A stretch of 7,153 nucleotides of DNA from an uncultured Eubacteriales bacterium (GTDB lineage: Bacteria; Bacillota; Clostridia; Oscillospirales; Butyricicoccaceae): NCBI GenBank assembly GCA_905199135.1, contig CAJKFC010000092.1:1-7153 (forward strand). Direction: 5' to 3'. Below, piece by piece: positions 1 through 6,323 of the stretch. The translations under genes were made by a program, and so were the position numbers. The notes under the pieces were generated by a model. That model was not told the DNA's origin. It worked only from the letters and a program-made list of their open reading frames with translations, and did no database searches. How positions within the stretch are numbered: position 1 is the first letter of the stretch; every line of letters begins with the position of its first letter.

Positions 1-1
1 C

Positions 2-3000
2 GCCGAGGACCTCTATGACCGGGTCAACAGCGATGACGACCCCACCAACGATGTCTCTGAGGCGGACAAAGCGCAGTTCATCCAGGACAACTCCTTCAAT
101 ACCACCACCTGGGAGGAGGTCCTCACCCTCCCCGAGAGCGACACTGGGGACGAGCGGTACTACGCCGTCACCATCGGGGACCTGCGGGTGATTGTCCTGG
201 AGGTGGCCCGCATCTGGCGGGGCAACAGCGTGGGGTCCACCAGCAAGTACTCCGAGATCCCCGGAGCCTCTGTGGACCAGTACGGTTTTGGGCAGCACAT
301 CTTTGAGCCCATCGGCGAAGGCAGCGATCAGCTGGCCTTCCTGGAGGAGGAGCTTCAGAGTGACGCCTTCCAGAACGCCAAGTACAAGATGGTGATGTTC
401 CACTGGCAGTTCCACTCTTTGGGCGGCAACGCAGTGCCTGCCTACACAGACCCGGTTGAACACAAGGTAACTCTCGAAAGCGGAGAAGAGCAGATAGTCT
501 ACACCTATCCCATGGCCGAGGACTATCTGGTAAACGATGTGGAGCCCCTTTTGGAGCAGTACGGCGTCGACTTTATCTTCAACGGACACTCCCATGTGTG
601 GAACCGCTTCAAGACCGACAGCGGCATGAATATTTTGGAGAGTTCCAATGTGGGCAACACCTACGAGGCATTTTTGGACACAAAGGACAGAGCCAACAAC
701 GGCAGCTATCCCCCCGTCCTTCTCGAAAGCTATGAGGGTGATCAGAACCTCAAGACCCCCTTTGACGAGAGCGACTATGTTCTGGCAGGCGACCCCTACG
801 GTCTGTCCCCCGTCATGCCCTCTGAGGGAGTTTTGGACGAGCCCTACCTCATGAGCAACAATGTCACAGCTTTCTCGGTTCTCGACACCGCCACAGGCAA
901 GGTGGACAGCTATCTGTTCGACACATCGGACGGCGGCGAGGGCGAAGTGGTGCTCTTCGACAGCTTTGATGTGGAGAGAAGCCCCGAGCCTCAGTATGAC
1001 CTTGAGGAAAGCGATGTGCTCTCCAAGGTTTCGGGATATTTTACGGGATATTCCGATCAGGAGGGCGGAGTTGCCGAAATCGTGGCATATAACAGCGACA
1101 ACGACAGCTTCTATCTGGTAAACGGCAGAGAGAAGAAGGTCGATATCGTAAAAATGACGAACGATGAAGAGCTTGAGCTCTACAAGAGAATAGATGTCAG
1201 CGGCATGGTAGAAGGCTTTACCTTCGGCGATGTCACAAGTGTGGCGGTAAACACCGAAAAAGACATGGTGGCAATAGCCGTTCAGGCCGAAAACTATGAT
1301 GAAAACGGCAAGATAGTCCTTCTGGACTACGAGGGCGGCTTTATAAAGGCCATAGACGCAGGCGTTCAGCCCGACATGGTGACATTTGCGGGAGACAAGG
1401 TGCTTTCGGCAGATGAGGGCGAGCCGAGAATGGGATATGAGAGCGGCACAGACCCCAAGGGCTCTGTCACCATAGGCGACATCGAGAGCGGCGAGTCCCA
1501 GACAGTGACATTCGACCAGTGGGACGACGACAGAGAGGCTCTCACAGATAAAAATGTCATAATCAAAAAGAATCTCAACCCTTCCGCAGATTTTGAGCCC
1601 GAATACATCGCCGTAAGCGCCGACGGCAGCAAGGCCTATGTGGCTCTTCAGGAGGCCAACGCCATAGCAACCCTCGATATAGAGTCGGCAAGCTTTGAGA
1701 GAATAGACAGCCTCGGATTTAAAAATCATCTCATAGACGGCAACGAGCTCGACGCCAACAAAGAGGACAAGGAAATCGACATAAAATGGGAAAAGCTCAG
1801 CGGCGTCTACATGCCCGACGGCATAGCGACAATCGAGCAGGGCGGAGAGACCTATATACTGACAGCCAACGAGGGCGACGCCACCGAATGGGAGGAGTAC
1901 GCCAACATAACTACCGTCGTGATAGACGAGGCTGACGAAGCCGAAATCGAGGTGCTCGACAAGACCAAGGTAGACGGTCTGCCCGAAAGCGAAAACGAGT
2001 ATTCCCTCGGCGGACGCTCCTTCTCCATATACAGAGTGGACGAGGACGGTCTCACCCAGGTGTTTGACAGCGGAGCCGATTTTGAAAAGCTGACAGCCCA
2101 GCTCTACCCCGAAAACTTCAACGCCTCCAACAAGAACAACAAGCTGGACAGCCGCAGCGACGCCAAAGGTCCCGAGCCCGAAAGCGTAATCGTCGGACAG
2201 GCAGGGGACAAAACCTACGCCTTTATAGGTCTTGAACGCATAGGCGGCGTCATGATGTACGATATAACAGACATCGAAAATCCCGAGTTTTACGACTATG
2301 TCAACAGCCGTGACTTCACGGTGGACTTCCCCGACGAGGGCACAGACCGCGCCCAGGGTGATGTCAGCGTAGAGGGCATGTGCTTTGTATCTGCCGAAGA
2401 CAGCGTGAACGGCTATCCCATGGTGCTTGCCGCCAACGAGGTGTCGGGAACAGTGGCGGCATATAAGGTGAATGAAGGCTATGTAGGCGGCGATACCGAC
2501 GGCGGAGACTATGATGACTCCCCCTCCACATCGGTGACCAACCCCGACGGCTCGGTGACAGAAACCGTGACAAATGCCGACGGCACTGTTACAGAGACCA
2601 CAAAGCATAAGGACGGCACCGTGGTGGCGGAGACCACCCTCAAGTCGGGGGACAAAAAGGTTGTCGTCAAGGCGGCAAGCGGCAGAATAAGCGGCGGCAA
2701 AATCGAGCTGCCCATGGACTCTGTCTCGGGCGGAGACACCGTTGAGATAACACTCCCCGCAGGCAGCGGCGAAGTGGAGGTGATTATCCCCGTAAGCGGA
2801 GCATCTTCGGCTACTGTGGCTGTGGATACATCGGTCTCCCCCGAAAAGGTCATCAAAAACGCCTTTGTAAAGGACGGAATGATGAACATTACGGCCGAGG
2901 GCAGCGCAAAGATAAGAATTGAGAACAAAGCGGTGTCTTTCGGTGATGTATCGGCAAATCAGTGGTTCAAATCGGCTGTCGATTTCGTATCGGCAAGAGG

Positions 3001-3463
3001 TATCATGAACGGCGTCGGCGGCAGCTCCTTCGCCCCCGCAGACACCCTCACAAGAGCCATGATGGCAAAAATACTGATGAATATGGCCGACGCCTCGTAC
3101 ACAGGCTCTGAAAATCCCTTCAGCGATGTGGAGAGCGGAGCATGGTACACAGACGCCGTGATTTGGGCTCACAAAGAGGGCTACATCACAGGATATGATA
3201 ACGGAAGCTTCGGCACAAACGACAATATAACAAGAGAGCAGATAGCCGTCATGCTTTACAGATTCGCGGGCAGCCCCGAAGTTACAGGAAGCCTTGCAGA
3301 CTATGCCGACAGCGCAGATGTCTCCGAATACGCCGAAAAAGCCATGCTTTGGGCCTCTCAGCAGGGAATCATCGGCGGCAGAGACGGCGGAAAGCTGGCT
3401 CCCTCCGAAAACGCCTCGAGAAGCGAGTGCGCCGCAATGATCGAGAGATTTATTTCAAGATAA
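2..3463 (+). CDS. SLH-anchored surface metallophosphoesterase with choice-of-anchor I region (5'-truncated)
   Basis: The reading frame is open from base 2 to the TAA at 3461-3463 (1153 codons). The true start and signal peptide lie outside the window, and the GTG at 188 is internal. The first ~230 codons look like the C-terminal half of a calcineurin-like (purple acid phosphatase-type) phosphoesterase: a YYAVTIGDLRVIVLEV strand, then QLAFLEEEL, FHWQFHS (398-418) and the metal-binding GHSH (584-595). The earlier metal motifs (DxH, GD, GNH) must lie upstream. About 943-2480 resembles the beta-propeller-like choice-of-anchor I region (YIAVSADGSKAYVAL, YMPDGIAT, TANEGDATEW, KGPEPESV, FIGLERIGG). 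A Thr-rich repeat linker follows. Three SLH repeats begin near 2939, 3119 and 3299; they would hold the protein on the cell-wall polymer. Inferred role: release of phosphate from extracellular phosphoesters; substrate unknown. It stands alone, followed by a terminator. GC and codon use change sharply near 440-490. Confidence 0.88.
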   Translation, partial: AEDLYDRVNSDDDPTNDVSEADKAQFIQDNSFNTTTWEEVLTLPESDTGDERYYAVTIGDLRVIVLEVARIWRGNSVGSTSKYSEIPGASVDQYGFGQHIFEPIGEGSDQLAFLEEELQSDAFQNAKYKMVMFHWQFHSLGGNAVPAYTDPVEHKVTLESGEEQIVYTYPMAEDYLVNDVEPLLEQYGVDFIFNGHSHVWNRFKTDSGMNILESSNVGNTYEAFLDTKDRANNGSYPPVLLESYEGDQNLKTPFDESDYVLAGDPYGLSPVMPSEGVLDEPYLMSNNVTAFSVLDTATGKVDSYLFDTSDGGEGEVVLFDSFDVERSPEPQYDLEESDVLSKVSGYFTGYSDQEGGVAEIVAYNSDNDSFYLVNGREKKVDIVKMTNDEELELYKRIDVSGMVEGFTFGDVTSVAVNTEKDMVAIAVQAENYDENGKIVLLDYEGGFIKAIDAGVQPDMVTFAGDKVLSADEGEPRMGYESGTDPKGSVTIGDIESGESQTVTFDQWDDDREALTDKNVIIKKNLNPSADFEPEYIAVSADGSKAYVALQEANAIATLDIESASFERIDSLGFKNHLIDGNELDANKEDKEIDIKWEKLSGVYMPDGIATIEQGGETYILTANEGDATEWEEYANITTVVIDEADEAEIEVLDKTKVDGLPESENEYSLGGRSFSIYRVDEDGLTQVFDSGADFEKLTAQLYPENFNASNKNNKLDSRSDAKGPEPESVIVGQAGDKTYAFIGLERIGGVMMYDITDIENPEFYDYVNSRDFTVDFPDEGTDRAQGDVSVEGMCFVSAEDSVNGYPMVLAANEVSGTVAAYKVNEGYVGGDTDGGDYDDSPSTSVTNPDGSVTETVTNADGTVTETTKHKDGTVVAETTLKSGDKKVVVKAASGRISGGKIELPMDSVSGGDTVEITLPAGSGEVEVIIPVSGASSATVAVDTSVSPEKVIKNAFVKDGMMNITAEGSAKIRIENKAVSFGDVSANQWFKSAVDFVSARGIMNGVGGSSFAPADTLTRAMMAKILMNMADASYTGSENPFSDVESGAWYTDAVIWAHKEGYITGYDNGSFGTNDNITREQIAVMLYRFAGSPEVTGSLADYADSADVSEYAEKAMLWASQQGIIGGRDGGKLAPSENASRSECAAMIERFISR
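2537..2638 (+). repeat. Three tandem 11-12-residue Thr-rich linker repeats
   Basis: Inside the surface phosphatase, three imperfect units follow one another: TNPDGSVTETV, TNADGTVTETT and KHKDGTVVAETT, each with a DG(S/T)V core. They sit between the propeller region and the C-terminal part. Such units are typical of flexible or beta-strand spacers in wall-anchored proteins of gut Firmicutes, and are prone to copy-number change. Confidence 0.75.
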
Positions 3464-3491
3464 CTCCTCACTTTACTGATATTCAAATGAA

Positions 3492-3525
3492 CACGAAAAA
3501 AACGCCCGAGGGCGTTTTTTTCGTG
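3492..3525 (+). terminator. Intrinsic terminator of the surface phosphatase gene
   Basis: A perfect 16-bp inverted repeat (3492-3507 with 3510-3525) lies 28 bases after the stop codon. Its core is ACGCCC/GGGCGT, flanked by seven A's on the left and seven T's on the right. The loop is only GA, or CGAG if the last pair opens. The A and T tracts make it usable from both strands. Confidence 0.92.
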
Positions 3526-3541
3526 GGTAAATATTTGCAGT

Positions 3542-3568
3542 CCTGACAAGGTCTGTTCTGCTGTCAGG
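3542..3568. repeat. 7-bp hairpin (CCTGACA / TGTCAGG)
   Basis: CCTGACA at 3542-3548 pairs with TGTCAGG at 3562-3568 across a 13-base loop. No T tract follows on either side, so it does not look like a terminator. It is the leftmost of a cluster of inverted repeats. Confidence 0.55.
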
Positions 3569-3583
3569 GCTTTGAGAACAAAA

Positions 3584-3665
3584 CGGTCGTTTATTTGTCA
3601 CCCCGCATATGCGGAAATAAATCGCACATGGGGCGTTTTAATAATACATTCCCAAAAAACGACCG
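3584..3665. repeat. 9-bp inverted repeat enclosing a 64-bp segment
   Basis: CGGTCGTTT (3584-3592) is the exact reverse complement of AAACGACCG (3657-3665). The enclosed segment contains the perfect palindrome CCGCATATGCGG (3603-3614), and CATATGCG there can also pair with CGCACATG downstream with one mismatch. A closing stem around an inner hairpin is the pattern expected of a folded RNA or a small palindromic element. Confidence 0.5.
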
Positions 3666-3701
3666 CGTATTTTCCGTCAGGCTCAATCGGTGAACACTCT
3701 C

Positions 3702-3728
3702 CACGGTACGGCTTTCCGCCGTTCCGTG
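3702..3728. repeat. Imperfect hairpin, 5+5 bp with one mismatch
   Basis: CACGG (3702-3706) pairs with CCGTG (3724-3728) and ACGGC (3708-3712) with GCCGT (3718-3722), with a single T:T mismatch between them and the loop TTTCC. It belongs to the inverted-repeat cluster of this intergenic block. Confidence 0.5.
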
Positions 3729-3742
3729 TACAAGCCTTAAGA

Positions 3743-3784
3743 TTCCGTATCGATGCGGAACGACGGCGTCTAGTTCCCCGCCGT
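3743..3784. repeat. Two adjacent hairpins
   Basis: TTCCGTATCGATGCGGAA (3743-3760) is an 18-base palindrome, exact except for one pair that would be G:U in RNA. Immediately after it, ACGGCG (3763-3768) pairs with CGCCGT (3779-3784) around a 10-base loop. Two closely packed stems are more than this composition would casually give, though no family is recognised. Confidence 0.45.
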
Positions 3785-3810
3785 ATGAACAAACAAAGTA
3801 TCCGATGCCG

Positions 3811-3832
3811 TCGGGGGCACCGTTGTGCCCGA
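3811..3832. repeat. Hairpin GGGCAC-CGTT-GTGCCC
   Basis: A perfect 6-bp stem (3815-3820 with 3825-3830) closes on a CGTT loop. TCG on the left and GA on the right extend it to about 8 bp if two G's bulge. It is the last of the stem cluster and has no T tract. Confidence 0.5.
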
Positions 3833-4046
3833 ATAATAGGGTGAAATAACAGCCGAGTGTCGTTTCACAAAACCTCATCATTTATCAGTCTGCGGAGAGC
3901 CGAAGTTCTGACCGCCGACGGGTATTGCCCTGTTCAATCCCTCAGTGTAAATGAAATCGGCTAAATGTGACAAAGAATATGCCGACACCGGCAAATAACT
4001 TTCGTTTGCCATTTTGCGTATTGTCCGAGGAAACAGCGCCAAAAAA

Positions 4047-4078
4047 CATAAAAACGGAGCCAAAGCTCCGTTTTTATG
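4047..4078 (-). terminator. Intrinsic terminator of the lipoprotein gene
   Basis: A perfect 14-bp stem (CATAAAAACGGAGC at 4047-4060 with its complement at 4065-4078) has a CAAA loop. It lies 37 bases past the lipoprotein stop. Read on the - strand the stem is followed by TTTTTATG and then six more T's (complement of 4041-4046), a good U tract. It may also stop transcripts coming from the left. Confidence 0.9.
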
Positions 4079-4115
4079 CTTGTGTATGGAATTGATAAAG
4101 CAGAAATTGGTTTTA

Positions 4116-4676
4116 TCAGGACTGGAAAAGCTCTACCAGCGTGCCGATGATGTTGCCCGAAAGTATGTCTGTCATCTCTTCGGGAGTCTCCTCTATTTTC
4201 CGGCCGCCGTCGATTTTCACACAGTTAAAATTAACTGTTTTGGTGGCTGTCGAAACCTCGGCGTTTTCAAGAGCCTTTTTAAATTCCGTTTCGGCCAAAA
4301 GATCCATCTCTTCGTCGTCCGATCCGCTGAAAGCCATAGGCAGAGCCTGCGCAAGGTATCCTTCCATAAATTCGGTGATTACGGGCGAGGCGTCGGCGTA
4401 TGTAAATTCGACCTCTACGGCTGCGGTTTCGCCGTCGGAATCCACCGATTTTATTTCATATTCCGTCTTTTTCGAGATCTCCTCTATGTAGTCGACAAAA
4501 AACTGTGCGGTGTCCTCGCTTAAAAACGCATCTTCGCCGACATTTTCGCTTAAATCCGAAGCGTCAATGTTTTTGACGGAATCACAGTATTCGGCCACGG
4601 TTTTTTCGGGGCCCGAGCTGCACGCCGTCAGCAAAAGGCACATGAGAGCGCATAGACACAAAGTAATCTTTTTCAT
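4116..4676 (-). CDS. Small secreted lipoprotein of unknown function
   Basis: The protein has 186 residues. The N-terminus is a clear lipoprotein signal: KK at residues 2-3, a hydrophobic run rich in Leu and Cys, and the lipobox LTAC with the lipidated Cys19, followed by SSG. Mature protein would sit on the outer face of the membrane. The rest is acidic (many Asp and Glu) and starts with PEKTVAEYCDSVKNID, which resembles the first helix of NTF2-like lipoprotein families such as DUF4878/DUF5105. That resemblance is weak and only inferred. No catalytic motif is visible. The ATG start is supported by GAAGGA at 4685-4690, eight bases upstream, and by a strong promoter. A terminator follows. It forms a single-gene unit: a terminator and its own promoter separate it from the regulator gene upstream on the same strand. 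Confidence 0.88.
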   Translation of the reverse strand: MKKITLCLCALMCLLLTACSSGPEKTVAEYCDSVKNIDASDLSENVGEDAFLSEDTAQFFVDYIEEISKKTEYEIKSVDSDGETAAVEVEFTYADASPVITEFMEGYLAQALPMAFSGSDDEEMDLLAETEFKKALENAEVSTATKTVNFNCVKIDGGRKIEETPEEMTDILSGNIIGTLVELFQS

Positions 4677-4705
4677 ATTTTCCGTCCTTCAACTATTTTG
4701 AATTT

Positions 4706-4734
4706 ATTATAATTTCTGCAGTTCTCAAAGTCAA
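4706..4734 (-). promoter_or_regulatory. Sigma-A promoter of the lipoprotein gene
   Basis: On the - strand, TTGACT (4729-4734) and TATAAT (4706-4711) are separated by exactly 17 bases, nearly the full consensus. Transcription would start near 4699, giving a short leader of about 22 bases that holds the GAAGGA ribosome binding site. High, probably constitutive expression is suggested. Confidence 0.88.
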
Positions 4735-4774
4735 CGGCAGGAGCGGAAAAAACAGGAAATTTGTCAAAGAGTCC

Positions 4775-4900
4775 CGTTTATAGGACTGCGATTTCAGGCT
4801 TTTATCCCTGTACTCGGTGTCAGTGGGAACAGTTACATCAAGTAGGCTTATACAAAAGCGGAGCGGCATTGCCGCTCCGCTGAATATTGTCCTATAAACG
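4775..4900. repeat. 12-bp inverted repeat pair bounding 102 bp
   Basis: CGTTTATAGGAC at 4775-4786 is the exact reverse complement of GTCCTATAAACG at 4889-4900. The segment between has no gene and contains the regulator gene's terminator hairpin at its right end. The right arm ends six bases from the regulator's stop codon. The arrangement could be terminal repeats of a miniature mobile element, but I see no target-site duplication next to the arms, so this stays open. Confidence 0.5.
4857..4881 (-). terminator. Intrinsic terminator of the XRE regulator gene
   Basis: An 11-bp GC-rich stem (AGCGGAGCGGC at 4857-4867 with 4871-4881) has an ATT loop. On the - strand it is followed by TTTTGTAT. 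It lies about 25 bases beyond the regulator's stop codon. There is no T tract on the + strand, so it acts in the - direction. Confidence 0.82.
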
Positions 4901-4906
4901 CTACAT

Positions 4907-6091
4907 TTATGGAATCCTCACGGCTCCTTCGCCGCTGAAACCGTCCAGCGAGTTGAAATCGCCGCCTATTATCTCATATCCGCCGGCATCGGCGCTCCAT
5001 TTTACGCCGTAGCCGTCCTCTATTTCAAAGACATAGGTGTATGTCGTGTCGGTGCCGTAAGGGACAGACAGCTCGCCGCCCTCGGTGACATCATAATCGG
5101 CAAAAAGGGCGTCGCTGCCCTCTTCTTTCGTCGGGATATTGTCCACCGTTTTTATGAGCTCTCCGTCTTTGAATATGTTGAGTTTTACATTTCTGATGCC
5201 CTGACAGGCTTCGATGTTGAAAATTCGGACGCTGACATCTCCCCTGATTTTCCAGTCGCTGCTCTGATTTCCCCATGTGGAGTGGGACGCCGAAAGGGCG
5301 TTACGGCCCTCGATTATCGGCTGAAATTTCTCCATGACATAGCCCATCTCGCTCAAAACACCGCTTTTTACCACGCCGTCCTTTTCAAAAGTGGCGGAAA
5401 CCTCCATGTCACCGTCCATACCTGCGGGTACAGAGGCGGTTATTATGCCGTTTTTGTAATTTCCCTGACCTTCAAAACTCTCGCCGCCGCACCTGACAAT
5501 GACGGTGCACACGGTGCCCTCCTGCCATTCCTTAACGCCGAAGGAAACATCGACGGTGCATTTTTTATTGGGAACATCGGGGTTTGAAATGTCAACCTGA
5601 ACATTTTCAAAATCCGACTGCTCTGCGGTTATGGAGTTCCTGACAGAGTTTATCTCGGCGCTCAGCTGATTTGTCTTGTTGTATATCAGCATTTCCAAGT
5701 CGTTTATCCTGTCCCTGTCATTAGAGCCGAGACGGGAGGCGGTGCTTATGGAAACAGCGGCGGCAATGACGCAAATTGCCGTGCAAAGAGCGGTAGTTAT
5801 TACCATATTTTTACTGCATTTTTTCCTTATAATTACATCTGCCGACCTTAAATATTCCGCCAAAAGCTCGTCTGTATTTACAGTATTTTCCTGTTCTTCC
5901 CCCGTTATGAAGTATGAGAGGGGCACGGAAAAAATCTTTGAAAGAGCTATGAGCTTTTCGGTTTCGGGCAGGGACTGACCCATCTCCCATTTGGAAACAG
6001 CCTGTCTCGACACGCCGAGCTTTTCGGCCAGCTCCTCCTGAGACATGCCGGCTTTTTTCCTCAGGCTCTGTATATTTGACCCTGTGTTCAT
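4907..6091 (-). CDS. Membrane-anchored XRE-family HTH regulator with extracytoplasmic domain
   Basis: With the start at 6091 the protein has 394 residues. Residues 6-61 form an XRE/Cro-type helix-turn-helix (IQSLRKKAGMSQEELAEKLG, then VSRQAVSKWEMGQSLPE). Residues 96-118 are one hydrophobic membrane span. Residues 121-155 are polar and could form a short coiled coil. Residues 156-394 are rich in beta-strand patterns and should lie outside the cell, with no family I recognise. Such one-pass HTH proteins are known in Firmicutes; the layout suggests that an outside signal changes DNA binding at the membrane. The start at 6091 is chosen because AGGAGG sits seven bases upstream. The frame reaches back to an ATG at 6163, but that ATG lacks a binding site and lies at or upstream of the predicted transcript start. 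The gene is divergent from the methyltransferase gene and may regulate itself. Confidence 0.88.
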   Translation of the reverse strand: MNTGSNIQSLRKKAGMSQEELAEKLGVSRQAVSKWEMGQSLPETEKLIALSKIFSVPLSYFITGEEQENTVNTDELLAEYLRSADVIIRKKCSKNMVITTALCTAICVIAAAVSISTASRLGSNDRDRINDLEMLIYNKTNQLSAEINSVRNSITAEQSDFENVQVDISNPDVPNKKCTVDVSFGVKEWQEGTVCTVIVRCGGESFEGQGNYKNGIITASVPAGMDGDMEVSATFEKDGVVKSGVLSEMGYVMEKFQPIIEGRNALSASHSTWGNQSSDWKIRGDVSVRIFNIEACQGIRNVKLNIFKDGELIKTVDNIPTKEEGSDALFADYDVTEGGELSVPYGTDTTYTYVFEIEDGYGVKWSADAGGYEIIGGDFNSLDGFSGEGAVRIP

Positions 6092-6098
6092 AGTTTTT

Positions 6099-6104
6099 CC
6101 TCCT
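6099..6104 (-). promoter_or_regulatory. Ribosome binding site AGGAGG that fixes the regulator's start
   Basis: A full AGGAGG lies on the - strand with seven bases to the ATG at 6089-6091. It decides for this start over the in-frame ATG 24 codons upstream. Nine bases or so further upstream is a perfect 12-base GC palindrome, GGGCGGCCGCCC (6113-6124), inside the untranslated leader. Confidence 0.9.
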
Positions 6105-6160
6105 GTTTTCACGGGCGGCCGCCCCCTTTGTTTTGAGCTTATTTTATCATATTTTGCCCT

Positions 6161-6178
6161 CAAAGTCTATAAACTTTG
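6161..6178. promoter_or_regulatory. Candidate operator CAAAGT-N6-ACTTTG over the regulator's -10 box
   Basis: CAAAGT (6161-6166) and ACTTTG (6173-6178) form a perfect 6-bp inverted repeat spaced by six bases. It covers the whole -10 box of the XRE gene. XRE-type repressors commonly bind short palindromes of this size, and binding here would block the promoter. Autoregulation is an inference; the two arms alone could occur by chance. Confidence 0.4.
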
Positions 6179-6194
6179 CCTGTCTTTTTGTCAA
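6166..6194 (-). promoter_or_regulatory. Sigma-A promoter of the XRE regulator gene
   Basis: On the - strand, consensus TTGACA (6189-6194) is followed after exactly 17 bases by TATAGA (6166-6171). The transcript would start near 6159, giving a leader of about 68 bases before the ATG at 6091. A second AT-rich sequence, TATGAT, lies a little downstream but lacks a good -35 box. Confidence 0.8.
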
Positions 6195-6292
6195 CTTACG
6201 GTTGCGGCGGCATTTTTTGAGGGAAAATTTCCGTTTAGGCGAAAAAATCGGGGCCTAATGCTCCGTTCTGATTTTTTACATATATTTACATC

Positions 6293-6322
6293 TTGACAAA
6301 ACCGCACCAAAGGGAGTATGAT
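6293..6322 (+). promoter_or_regulatory. Sigma-A promoter of the methyltransferase gene
   Basis: Consensus TTGACA (6293-6298) and TATGAT (6317-6322) are 18 bases apart. The transcript would begin near 6329, about 30 bases before the GTG start. Together with the promoter on the other strand it makes this a true divergent control region, with about 100 bases between the two -35 boxes. Confidence 0.8.
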
Positions 6323-6323
6323 G

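Larger units (their letters stand above)
3526..4046. other. Gene-free, hairpin-rich intergenic block
   Basis: No convincing gene is seen in these ~520 bases. Open frames exist on the - strand (start at 3881, 96 codons; start at 4012, 44 codons) and on the + strand (3572-3844), but none has a ribosome binding site or a domain I recognise. The left part (3542-3832) is dense in inverted repeats, listed separately. The right part (3850-4040) shows no strong structure. It could be an interspersed repeat, a decayed gene or a structured RNA; the sequence alone does not decide. Confidence 0.5.

Noticed and set aside
2509..2928. 139-residue frame on the - strand
   Set aside because: It is antisense to the linker part of the surface protein; its Ser/Thr/Val-rich sequence mirrors the repeat linker's composition.
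188..3463. GTG at 188 as the start of the surface phosphatase gene
   Set aside because: The same frame is open back to base 2 and encodes a fitting phosphoesterase strand (YYAVTIGDLRV) just before it; no ribosome binding site is near. The gene is simply cut by the window.
3542..3832. CRISPR array or riboswitch
   Set aside because: The stems differ in sequence and spacing, so there is no direct repeat-spacer pattern, and no gene follows on either strand that a riboswitch could control. No known aptamer core was recognised.
3591..3881. 96-residue frame on the - strand in the intergenic block
   Set aside because: It has no ribosome binding site, no recognised domain, and runs across many inverted repeats. 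It is reported only as part of the unexplained block.
3878..4063. 61-residue (or 44 residues from 4012) frame on the - strand
   Set aside because: It has no ribosome binding site at either ATG and no recognisable family; it lies downstream of the lipoprotein terminator with no promoter seen.
4014..4523. 169-residue frame on the + strand
   Set aside because: It is antisense to the lipoprotein gene, whose lipobox, ribosome binding site, promoter and terminator are all clear.
4116..6091. Operon of the XRE regulator and the lipoprotein
   Set aside because: A terminator (4857-4881) and a near-consensus promoter (4706-4734) lie in the 230-base gap, so the two are separate units.
6242..6277. Stem AAAAAATC / GATTTTTT as a terminator between the divergent genes
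   Set aside because: The stem is almost all A:T with a 20-base interior and no GC core, and no gene ends here. It is probably just AT-rich promoter upstream DNA.
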